Below are positions 1-5,274 of a stretch of DNA of 5,274 nucleotides, piece after piece (position 1 is the stretch's first letter; each line of letters starts with the position of its first letter). The notes below the pieces were generated by a model, which worked only from the letters and a program-made list of their open reading frames with translations, did not search any database and was not told the origin of the DNA. Origin of the DNA: an uncultured Prevotella sp. (GTDB lineage Bacteria; Bacteroidota; Bacteroidia; Bacteroidales; Bacteroidaceae); contig CALGRN010000218.1 of NCBI GenBank assembly GCA_937880835.1, positions 1 to 5,274 of the forward strand, in the 5' to 3' direction. Made by a program: the position numbers and the translations under genes.

Positions 1-237
1 GCATTCGTAAACAACTACGATTCAACCGACAAGCTCAACTGTGCTATTGAAAACTCTGCTCACGCGTGGCTTATTCAGAGCGTTACCGACTCGATAGAAA
101 GCACCGACTGCGGTAAGGAAGATGTCACGGAGGTGGCACGTTACACCTTAGAAGGACATAGAATATCAGACATGCAGAAAGGTATCAACATCGTGAAATA
201 TTCCGATGGAACTACAAGAAAAGTTGTTGTAAGATAA
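1..237 (+). CDS. C-terminal end of a secreted protein with a T9SS type A sorting domain (5' truncated)
   Basis: The frame is open from base 1 and ends at TAA 235-237, giving 78 residues of a protein that starts outside the window. The last 31 residues (about 48-78, YTLEGHRIS...KGINIVKYSDGTTRKVVVR) have the layout of the Bacteroidetes T9SS type A sorting domain: a Y-x-L-x-G-x-R strand, a K-G-I-N-I-V-K strand, a D-G turn and a basic, valine-rich end. That domain sends a Sec-exported protein across the outer membrane and is normally cleaved off. The preceding part (about 1-40, with HAWLIQSV at 21-28) looks like the last strands of a beta-rich extracellular module, but I cannot assign its family, so the function is unknown. 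A strong terminator 40 bases after the stop suggests the transcript ends here and does not continue into the amylase. Confidence 0.85.
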   Translation, partial: AFVNNYDSTDKLNCAIENSAHAWLIQSVTDSIESTDCGKEDVTEVARYTLEGHRISDMQKGINIVKYSDGTTRKVVVR

Positions 238-275
238 AACACTTGAAAAAGAAGCAAATAACACAACATGATATG

Positions 276-309
276 GAAAGGGCGGACGTAATTCCGCCCT
301 TTTCTTTTT
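276..309 (+). terminator. Intrinsic terminator after the T9SS-domain gene
   Basis: A perfect 10-bp GC-rich stem is formed by AAAGGGCGGA (277-286) and TCCGCCCTTT (293-302), with a 6-base loop (CGTAAT). It is followed by a T-rich run, TTTTCTTTTT (about 300-309). It sits 39 bases after the stop codon at 235-237, the expected place for a rho-independent terminator of that gene. Confidence 0.88.
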
Positions 310-353
310 GCTGTTTCTTGACGGTATCGGCAATGATAGAACAGTGCCTTTTG

Positions 354-473
354 TACCCCACTCGTGGGGTACGATCATACCCCACGAGTGCCCTATCAAG
401 ATACCCCACGAGTGGGGTGCAATGATATCCCACTCGTGGGGTATAAAAAGCTCCTGCGGGTAGGGTAGAAAAG
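354..473. repeat. Tandem array of 18-bp near-palindromes at an exact 24-bp period
   Basis: Four clear units start at 354, 378, 402 and 426, exactly 24 bp apart. Each is an 18-bp inverted repeat (arms TACCCCAC and GTGGGGTA) around a two-base centre, followed by a 6-base spacer of varying sequence (CGATCA, TCAAGA, CAATGA, TAAAAA). Unit 1 is TACCCCACTCGTGGGGTA. Units 2 and 3 have the centre GA instead of TC, so they are the opposite orientation of the same unit. Unit 2 has a damaged right arm (GTGCCCTA), unit 3 ends in G, and unit 4 has one change in the left arm (TATCCCAC). A fifth position in phase (450-467) keeps only the right half, GTAGGGTA. The array lies after the upstream terminator and before the amylase promoter, outside both predicted transcripts. 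Its function is unknown. It could be a REP-like intergenic element, a protein-binding array, a cruciform or RNA-hairpin cluster, or the coding sequence of a small repeat peptide. Confidence 0.9.
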
Positions 474-565
474 ACACTGTTTCATACTGCATTTTCACCT
501 GACGGATAAAGTAATATAAAGCATTGCATCTGTGGTTATGTAATCGTTTGCGCGTGGTGTTTGCG

Positions 566-579
566 TTGATTTAAATCAA
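566..579. promoter_or_regulatory. 14-bp perfect palindrome, candidate operator upstream of the amylase promoter
   Basis: TTGATTTAAATCAA is a perfect 14-bp palindrome. It lies just upstream of the candidate -33 element of the amylase promoter, with a second palindrome, CATTGCAATG (586-595), right over that element. A dimeric regulator at this place could activate or repress the amylase gene. AT-rich palindromes also arise by chance, and no regulator gene is visible in the window, so this is only a candidate site. Confidence 0.4.
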
Positions 580-587
580 TATTGCCA

Positions 588-616
588 TTGCAATGTAGAT
601 AAAAACGTAACTTCGC
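588..616 (+). promoter_or_regulatory. Candidate Bacteroidetes-type promoter of the amylase gene
   Basis: TAACTTCGC (608-616) matches the Bacteroidetes -7 element TAnnTTTG, continued by C, with one mismatch. A TTG lies 17 bases upstream (588-590) and another 23 bases upstream (582-584), on either side of the usual 19-21, so the -33 match is imperfect. Transcription would begin near 620, leaving a leader of about 20 bases before the ATG at 643. AACGTAA occurs twice (604-610 and 617-623), flanking the -7 element. No Shine-Dalgarno sequence is visible before the ATG, as is usual in this phylum. Confidence 0.5.
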
Positions 617-642
617 AACGTAATATAATAAATCATACTCTT

Positions 643-2613
643 ATGAAACGTATTTATTCTTCTATGCTAATGCTGACGCTGACCGTTGCCGTAATGGCGC
701 AAGGATGGCGCGCAAACTACAATGGAGTTATGCTGCAAGGGTTTTATTGGGACTCATACACCGATACGAAATGGACAAATCTGCAAGCGCAGGCGGATGA
801 ACTGGCGGAATATTTCAACCTTATATGGATTCCTAACAGCGCAAACTGCAATACAAGTCACAACGTTATGGGCTATGCTCCCGTTTATTGGTTCAACCAG
901 AACAGCAGTTTCGGCACGGAAACAGAGTTGCGCTCGATGATAAATACTTTCAGAAACAAAGGCGTGGGGCTTATCGAAGACGTTGTGATAAACCACCGAA
1001 ACGGCGTAAACAGTTATACGGATTTCCCTTCCGAGATATACAGAGACGTCACATATCAGCTGACATCGGCTGACATTTGCGCTACGGATGAATGTGTTGC
1101 GAATGGATTTGAAGCAACGGGAGCTGCCGACACAGGCGAAAACTGGGACGGAATGAGAGACTTAGACCATACAAGTGCGAACGTGCAGAATAACGTAAAG
1201 GCTTATCTCGGAATGCTTAAAGACGATCTGGGCTATGTCGGTTTCAGATATGATTATGTAAAAGGATTTGCACCGGAATATGTAGGACTATACAATTCGG
1301 CTTCAAACGTGGAATATTCGGTAGGCGAATATTGGGACGGAAACCTAAGTCTGGTGAAGAAATGGATTGAAGGAACGAGACAGAACGGCAGCATACAGTC
1401 GGCAGCATTCGACTTTCCGCTCAAATACAACATAAACGAAGCATGCAACAAAGGTAACTGGACGGCTCTTGCAAAAGGCGGATTGACCACCGAAAGCGAT
1501 TACAGCCGCTACTCGGTTACATTCGTTGACAATCACGATTCGTATCGCGACGACAACGCTTGCAAGGATAACATCGAGGCAGCCAATGCATTCATACTGT
1601 CAATACCGGGCACTCCGTGTCTCTTTCTCAACCATTGGAAGAAGTATAAAGAGTCCATAAAGCAGATGATAACGGCACGCAAGCTCGCAGGTATAACCAA
1701 TCAGAGCGCATCGGTGCAGGTTGCAAGCTCGGCAATGGGATATTCGCGAGAGACAACGGGAACGAGAGGAAAGCTCTTCATCGCTCTTAAAAGCACGTCG
1801 GCAGGCTCTGATGAATACGTGAATATATTGAGCGGACAAAACTATAAGATGTATATATCGAAGAATGTGGAGTCTGCTTGGGTCGGCAAACCGTCGGGAG
1901 AGTACGACAACGCCATAGATGTAAAGCTGACGGCATTGTCGCTCGATGCATCCGCCAAGCTCGTCTATACTACCGACGGAACAGAGCCTGCGGCGCAAAG
2001 CAATGTCGCAGAGAGCGGAACGAGCATACACATATCTGAAAGCACCATGCTGAAAGCAGGACTGCTGATAAACGGAAGCGTGACGGGAGTAGTGACACGC
2101 AACTACGAAATAAAGCCTTTCGCAGCCCATAAGGCTGTCGTTTATCTTAAAAATCCGTCGTGGACGAAGGTTCACTTCTATGCTTGGGACGATGCAGGAC
2201 AGCTGAACGGCGAATGGCCCGGAGGCGAGGTGACTGACAAGAAGATGATAAACGGAACGGAATGGTACTTCAAGAGTTTCGACGTAAACAAGAGTACATA
2301 CTCTTTCAATATAATATTCAGTCAGGGTTCGAGCAGCAATCAGACTGTGGATATAGGTCCGATATCAGACGACAGATATTATGAGATTGGCGAAAAGGTG
2401 AACGGAAAATACACATATATCGACGTAACATCGCAGATAACCGGTATAGACAACATCACGCAGGACAGATATGCTGACGGTGCAATAAAGGTTTACGACA
2501 TCGACGGAAGACTTGTGCGCTCGTGCGACAGGCATGCAGGCATTGCAGAGGCTTTGCAAGGACTCGACAGAGGGCTTTATATAATAGGTAAGAAGAAATA
2601 CGTTGTGAATTAA
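643..2613 (+). CDS. Secreted GH13 alpha-amylase with starch-binding module and T9SS sorting domain
   Basis: This complete 656-residue protein should hydrolyse internal alpha-1,4 bonds of starch outside the cell. Residues 1-19 are a Sec signal peptide (KR, hydrophobic core, likely cut at AVMA/Q). The catalytic barrel spans about 27-350 and shows all four GH13 conserved regions: DVVINH (113-118), GFRYDYVKG (200-208, nucleophile Asp204), VGEYWDG (227-233, acid/base Glu229) and FVDNHD (294-299, third acid Asp299). GFRYDYVKG and GEYWD are closest to the archaeal and plant alpha-amylase types (GH13_7/GH13_6). A beta domain follows to about 410. Next comes a chitobiase C-terminal-like beta module (about 411-490, KLVYTTDGTEP), then a CBM26-like starch-binding module (about 496-595, VYLKNPSWTKVHFYAWDD...WPGG), then a T9SS type A domain (about 600-656, GRLVRSC...GLYIIGKKKYVVN). 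The start is fixed by the signal peptide. No susCD or other starch genes adjoin it, and it seems to be transcribed alone. Confidence 0.95.
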   Translation: MKRIYSSMLMLTLTVAVMAQGWRANYNGVMLQGFYWDSYTDTKWTNLQAQADELAEYFNLIWIPNSANCNTSHNVMGYAPVYWFNQNSSFGTETELRSMINTFRNKGVGLIEDVVINHRNGVNSYTDFPSEIYRDVTYQLTSADICATDECVANGFEATGAADTGENWDGMRDLDHTSANVQNNVKAYLGMLKDDLGYVGFRYDYVKGFAPEYVGLYNSASNVEYSVGEYWDGNLSLVKKWIEGTRQNGSIQSAAFDFPLKYNINEACNKGNWTALAKGGLTTESDYSRYSVTFVDNHDSYRDDNACKDNIEAANAFILSIPGTPCLFLNHWKKYKESIKQMITARKLAGITNQSASVQVASSAMGYSRETTGTRGKLFIALKSTSAGSDEYVNILSGQNYKMYISKNVESAWVGKPSGEYDNAIDVKLTALSLDASAKLVYTTDGTEPAAQSNVAESGTSIHISESTMLKAGLLINGSVTGVVTRNYEIKPFAAHKAVVYLKNPSWTKVHFYAWDDAGQLNGEWPGGEVTDKKMINGTEWYFKSFDVNKSTYSFNIIFSQGSSSNQTVDIGPISDDRYYEIGEKVNGKYTYIDVTSQITGIDNITQDRYADGAIKVYDIDGRLVRSCDRHAGIAEALQGLDRGLYIIGKKKYVVN

Positions 2614-2634
2614 TTTTTTATCATATATCATTTC

Positions 2635-2668
2635 GGGGCGACAATTATCAAGTATATTGTCGCCCTTT
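2635..2668 (+). terminator. Intrinsic terminator of the amylase gene
   Basis: GGGCGACAAT (2636-2645) and ATTGTCGCCC (2656-2665) form a perfect 10-bp stem with a 10-base loop, extended by a G-T pair (2635/2666). The T run is short (TTTATTATT), so termination may be less than complete. It begins 22 bases after the amylase stop codon. The minus-strand reading is not followed by a T run, so it is not an obvious terminator for the converging U32 gene. Confidence 0.8.
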
Positions 2669-2809
2669 ATTATTCAATAAAGATAAAAGAAACACAATGC
2701 AAAAACTGTCGTTTCCGTTCATGAAAAACGAACCTCCACATCATGTTCGAATATGAAACAGAACGGTATTCATATCACATTGAAAATCAAGACATTGGAA
2801 ACTCCATTC

Positions 2810-2848
2810 CAAAAGTTATTGTTTTGCGATGCAAAAGGATAGCTTTTG
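2810..2848. repeat. Two degenerate inverted-repeat units at 22-bp spacing
   Basis: The first unit is CAAAA (2810-2814), seven bases, TTTTG (2822-2826). The second is CAAAAG (2832-2837), GATAG, CTTTTG (2843-2848). Their starts are 22 bp apart, and the junction itself forms TTTTGC-GAT-GCAAAA (2822-2836). CCATTC followed by A-rich sequence occurs both just before the first unit (2804-2814) and after the second (2854-2862), suggesting a decayed longer repeat. From memory, similar strings of CAAAAG/CTTTTG blocks are common between genes in Prevotella and relatives; that recollection needs a genome search. Function is unknown. Confidence 0.4.
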
Positions 2849-2932
2849 AAATACCATTCAAATATACTGACGTAAGACTGTGCGTATATTGCAATATCCG
2901 AAAGGGCGCAACAGCCTTGCTTTATTGCTTGT

Positions 2933-4183
2933 CTATTGCTCGGAAACGAGCTTGAACAGCTTGTCGTTAGGGCGCACTTTGCCCGGCACGGGTATGGATA
3001 CGCGCCATCCTTGTTGCGCTTTCTCAACCGCGTTCAGTTCATATCTTATCTCGTCGGCATTAAGATACATCACCCCCGTTGTAGGTCCTGTTATGAGAAG
3101 TCGCTCTCCTTGCGATATTTCCGAAGCCTCTACGGCAACCTCCGCAACTCCTAATTTAGAGAAGTATTTAACTATTTTACCCACAAGAACTTTCCTCTCG
3201 GTCGCATTAGAGCCGTAACTTTTGTTCCATTCTCCAAGCGTCTGTCCTTGATAATAACCGTCCCAGAAACCTCTGTTGAACACAGTTGCAAGCCGTTTGT
3301 CCCACTCGTCTTTCTTATCTTCCGTGAAACTGTCTTCAAGCACCGAAGCCATTGCCTCTTTATAGCATCGCACTACGGTGTAAACATACTCCGGACCGCG
3401 CGCCCGTCCTTCTATCTTGAACACCCGGACGCCTGCTTTCATCATCTTGTCTATAAACCTTACGGTCTTCAAGTCCTTTGGACTCATGATGTATTTGTTG
3501 TCTATTTCGAGTTCGTTGCCCGTCTCGTTGTCAGTCACAGTGTATGAACGACGGCATATCTGAACGCATTCTCCGCGATTTGCACTGCGGTTTATGTTGT
3601 GCAGACTCATGTAACACTTGCCGCTTACAGCCATACAGAGAGCACCATGACAGAACATTTCGATGCGGATAAGCTGCCCGCGAGGCCCGCAAATGTTCTG
3701 TTCTACAATCTTACGGTGTATCTCTGCCACCTGCTCCATGTTCAATTCCCGCGCCAGAACAACCACGTCGGCAAAGCGGGCGTAGAACTTCAACGCCTCT
3801 ATATTGGAGATGTTCAACTGCGTTGACAGATGAACCTCGACTCCTTTCTCATTGCAATAAGACATTACGGCAACATCACTGGCTATGACGGCAGTTATAT
3901 CAGCCTCTTTCGCTGCATCTACTATCTCGCGCATCACCTGCAAATCCTCGTCATATATAATCGTATTGACCGTCAGGTACGTTTTTATTCCATGTTCCTT
4001 GCATGTGTCTGCAATCTCATGAAGGTCGTTTATGGTGAAATGGTTTGCCGAATGTGAGCGCATGTTCAGCTGTCCTATGCCGAAATAAACAGAGTCTGCG
4101 CCTGCCTGTATGGCTGCCATGAGACTCTCACGCGAGCCTACCGGCGCCATTACTTCATAATCTGATAAATCTTTCTTAATCAT
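2933..4183 (-). CDS. U32 family protein (TrhP/YegQ-like, annotated as peptidase or collagenase)
   Basis: This 416-residue protein starts at ATG 4183-4181 and ends at TAG 2935-2933. The opening VMAPVGSRESLMAAIQAGADSVYFG (11-35) is the typical N-terminal barrel start of the family. The U32 signature lies at about 175-192 (E-M-F-C-H-G-A-L-C-M-A-V-S-G-K-C-Y-M), followed by N-R-G-E-C-V-Q-I-C-R-R (202-212). Cys183, Cys190, Cys206 and Cys210 are the likely counterparts of the family cysteines that hold an iron-sulfur cluster. FKIEGRARGPEYV (255-267) is also conserved in the family, and about 330-412 is the small C-terminal beta domain. E. coli members are TrhP (tRNA wobble uridine hydroxylation, prephenate dependent) and RlhA (23S rRNA cytidine hydroxylation); Porphyromonas PrtC was described as a collagenase. 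There is no signal peptide, so it is cytoplasmic and RNA modification is likelier than proteolysis. The exact substrate cannot be read from the sequence. Confidence 0.92.
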   Translation of the reverse strand: MIKKDLSDYEVMAPVGSRESLMAAIQAGADSVYFGIGQLNMRSHSANHFTINDLHEIADTCKEHGIKTYLTVNTIIYDEDLQVMREIVDAAKEADITAVIASDVAVMSYCNEKGVEVHLSTQLNISNIEALKFYARFADVVVLARELNMEQVAEIHRKIVEQNICGPRGQLIRIEMFCHGALCMAVSGKCYMSLHNINRSANRGECVQICRRSYTVTDNETGNELEIDNKYIMSPKDLKTVRFIDKMMKAGVRVFKIEGRARGPEYVYTVVRCYKEAMASVLEDSFTEDKKDEWDKRLATVFNRGFWDGYYQGQTLGEWNKSYGSNATERKVLVGKIVKYFSKLGVAEVAVEASEISQGERLLITGPTTGVMYLNADEIRYELNAVEKAQQGWRVSIPVPGKVRPNDKLFKLVSEQ

Positions 4184-4186
4184 ACT

Positions 4187-4218
4187 GCAAAGTTAAACAA
4201 AGAAAACGGAATAGACAA
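4187..4218 (-). promoter_or_regulatory. Near-consensus Bacteroidetes promoter of the U32 gene, abutting its start codon
   Basis: On the minus strand, TTG (4218-4216), a 20-base spacer and TAACTTTGC (4195-4187) match the TTG-N19-21-TAnnTTTG consensus without a mismatch. The -7 element ends only three bases before the ATG (4183). Transcription would therefore start at or within a few bases of the start codon, leaving little or no leader and no room for a ribosome binding site. Confidence 0.75.
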
Positions 4219-4286
4219 TTTTTATCTTTCTGCAATACGATATAATGCTGCAAAACCGCAGAAATGGCACATTGCGCCGAGCCGAT

Positions 4287-4318
4287 TTGGCTGTTTGGTT
4301 TGTTTTTGGTACTTTTGC
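4287..4318 (+). promoter_or_regulatory. Bacteroidetes-type promoter of the C1 peptidase lipoprotein gene
   Basis: TTG (4287-4289), a 20-base spacer and TACTTTTGC (4310-4318) fit the consensus TTG-N19-21-TAnnTTTG exactly. Transcription should start near 4323, giving a leader of about 45 bases before the ATG at 4367. It is divergent from the U32 promoter, and the two elements are about 70 bp apart, so a shared regulator is possible, although no clear palindrome lies between them. Confidence 0.7.
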
Positions 4319-4366
4319 AACTCATCGAAACGGAAGTCCCGTTAATATAAAAACGTATAGAAAAGG

Positions 4367-5274
4367 ATGTATCGCAATAAGTTATACCTGCTGATAATAC
4401 TCGTTTTGTTTGCTTCATGTAAGCGCGACGAAACGAGAAAGATATACTTCACCGACGACATAAGGCTTAAAACAACCCCTGTAAAGGATCAAGGCGCGAG
4501 TGACGTGTGTTGGATTTACGCCATGCTTGCAACCATTGAAACGGAGCATATAATGCGTGGCGACTCGGTAAACCTATCCGATGCTTATGCCATAAGAATG
4601 CTGCTTCACGAGCGTATGCAAGACTATTGCCTGTCAGGAGGCAGGCATGAGATAACCACACGAGGCGTATGCAGCATGCTTGTAAATCTTATCGGCAGGC
4701 ACGGCATTATGGCTTATGATGCGTATCACGTCAAAGAGCCGTTCAACTTGAAAGATGTGAGAGCCGAATTGACAAAACATGCCGACATGCTTATCAAACA
4801 GCGGGCTGACAAGAGCAGGATTGATGCACTGACAAACGATTTCCTCGACGAAACGATAGGACCGAAACCGCTCCGTGTTTTCATGTTTGGAGCGGAATAT
4901 ACTCCATTGGAATTTGCCCACAGTGTATGCCTGCCAAATGAATATTCGGCTCTTACGAGCTTCACGCACCATCCGTTCGGAAGCAGGTTTGTGCTCGAAA
5001 TACCCGACAATCATGATAAAGATGCGTTTCTTAACGTACCATTAAACGAATTGATTGAGCGCATGGAGGACGCCATACGCAAAGGGCATCCGGTCTGTTG
5101 GGAAGGAGATGTGAGCGAAGAAGGATTTTCTTTCGAGAACGGAACGGCGATATTGCATGATAAAAGCACTGCCGTCACGCAGCAATCGAGACAGGAAGAG
5201 TTTGAGGAACTTAATTATAATAAAGTTGGAAATATAGAAAATGCGGTATTTGCTAATCATCAACATATGGTCGA
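4367..5274 (+). CDS. Lipoprotein C1 cysteine peptidase, bleomycin hydrolase-like (3' truncated)
   Basis: The frame is open from ATG 4367 to the window edge without a stop: 302 residues, the C-terminus missing. Residues 1-18 are a lipoprotein signal (hydrophobic LYLLIILVLFASC, lipobox Cys18), so the mature enzyme should be lipid-anchored in the envelope. PVKDQGASDVCWIYAMLATIETE (38-60) matches the papain-fold active site: Gln42 would form the oxyanion hole and Cys48 would be the nucleophile. It has the variant D-V-C-W instead of the usual G-S-C-W. The later layout (LSDAYAIR at 70-77, SGGRH at 90-94, GIMAYDAY at 113-120, HPVCWEGDVSEEGF at 241-254, RQEEFEELN at 275-283) follows Bacteroidetes bleomycin hydrolase/aminopeptidase C proteins. 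The last visible residues, ANHQHMV (296-302), probably contain the catalytic His (298 or 300); the catalytic Asn lies beyond the edge. There is no Shine-Dalgarno sequence. The start is supported by the signal peptide. The peptide substrate is unknown. Confidence 0.83.
   Translation, partial: MYRNKLYLLIILVLFASCKRDETRKIYFTDDIRLKTTPVKDQGASDVCWIYAMLATIETEHIMRGDSVNLSDAYAIRMLLHERMQDYCLSGGRHEITTRGVCSMLVNLIGRHGIMAYDAYHVKEPFNLKDVRAELTKHADMLIKQRADKSRIDALTNDFLDETIGPKPLRVFMFGAEYTPLEFAHSVCLPNEYSALTSFTHHPFGSRFVLEIPDNHDKDAFLNVPLNELIERMEDAIRKGHPVCWEGDVSEEGFSFENGTAILHDKSTAVTQQSRQEEFEELNYNKVGNIENAVFANHQHMV

Larger units (their letters stand above)
2614..2932. other. Convergent intergenic region without a credible gene
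   Basis: This 319-base stretch separates the 3' ends of the amylase and the U32 gene. It holds the amylase terminator, a pair of degenerate inverted repeats at 2810-2848, and a 12-bp palindrome ATATTGCAATAT (2886-2897). The open frames crossing it run into the U32 gene antisense, have low-complexity composition and resemble no family I know. I see no convincing minus-strand terminator for the U32 gene; the best candidate is a short bulged hairpin at 2902-2918 followed by only three T on that strand. Confidence 0.6.

Noticed and set aside
243..425. Plus-strand open frame of 60 codons through the palindrome array
   Set aside because: It begins inside the upstream terminator region and consists mostly of the array read in a second frame (YPTSG-like units), with unrelated residues from the spacers.
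354..473. Short regularly spaced palindromic repeats as a possible CRISPR array
   Set aside because: The units are only 18 bp and the spacers only 6 bp, too short for any CRISPR type, and no cas gene is nearby.
1600..2175. Minus-strand open frame of 191 codons inside the amylase gene
   Set aside because: It is fully antisense to a confidently identified gene, is rich in Cys and Arg as shadow frames are, and resembles no known protein.
2751..2775. ATATGAA / TTCATAT inverted repeat
   Set aside because: A 7-bp AT-rich stem with an 11-base loop is expected by chance in this base composition, and it is not placed at a promoter.
2901..2918. Bulged hairpin downstream of the U32 stop codon on the minus strand as a terminator
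   Set aside because: The stem has only five pairs with a bulge and only three T follow, too weak to call as an intrinsic terminator.
2743..2955. Plus-strand open frame of 70 codons in the convergent intergenic region
   Set aside because: It runs across the inverted repeats into the 3' end of the U32 gene antisense, has no promoter match, and its composition resembles no protein family.
4634..5014. Minus-strand open frame of 126 codons opposite the C1 peptidase
   Set aside because: It is antisense to a frame with a lipoprotein signal and a papain-type active site, and has no recognisable features of its own.

Overview
The window looks like chromosomal DNA from a member of the Bacteroidales, most likely Prevotella or a close relative. 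Four things point there: two proteins ending in type IX secretion (T9SS) sorting domains, Bacteroidetes-type promoters (TTG, about 20 bases, TAnnTTTG), the near absence of Shine-Dalgarno sequences, and a lipoprotein whose closest pattern is the Bacteroidetes bleomycin-hydrolase-like C1 peptidases. No tRNA, rRNA, CRISPR array or transposase gene was seen.

Layout. (1) Bases 1-237 hold the last 78 codons of a secreted protein ending in a T9SS sorting domain, followed by a strong intrinsic terminator. (2) The 238-642 gap carries that terminator, then a compact array of 18-bp near-palindromes repeated at an exact 24-bp period (354-443, with a decayed fifth copy to 467), then a likely operator palindrome and promoter. 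(3) 643-2613 encodes a complete secreted GH13 alpha-amylase with a starch-binding module and a T9SS sorting domain; it appears to be a single-gene transcription unit with its own promoter and terminator. (4) 2614-2932 is a convergent intergenic region with the amylase terminator and a degenerate 22-bp inverted-repeat pair. (5) 2933-4183, minus strand, encodes a U32 'peptidase' family protein of the TrhP/YegQ type, whose very well matched promoter lies almost on top of the start codon. (6) 4184-4366 is a divergent promoter region. (7) 4367 to the right edge, plus strand, is the first 302 codons of a lipoprotein cysteine peptidase (C1, bleomycin hydrolase-like), cut by the window end.

The genes do not form one operon. 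The amylase would be exported by Sec, then taken across the outer membrane by T9SS, and act on extracellular or cell-surface starch; no susC/susD pair is visible here. The U32 protein is a cytoplasmic housekeeping-type RNA-modification candidate, and the C1 peptidase a membrane-anchored enzyme. The least explained element is the 24-bp-period palindrome array. It lies between a terminator and a promoter, and it also reads as an 8-residue peptide repeat on the minus strand.
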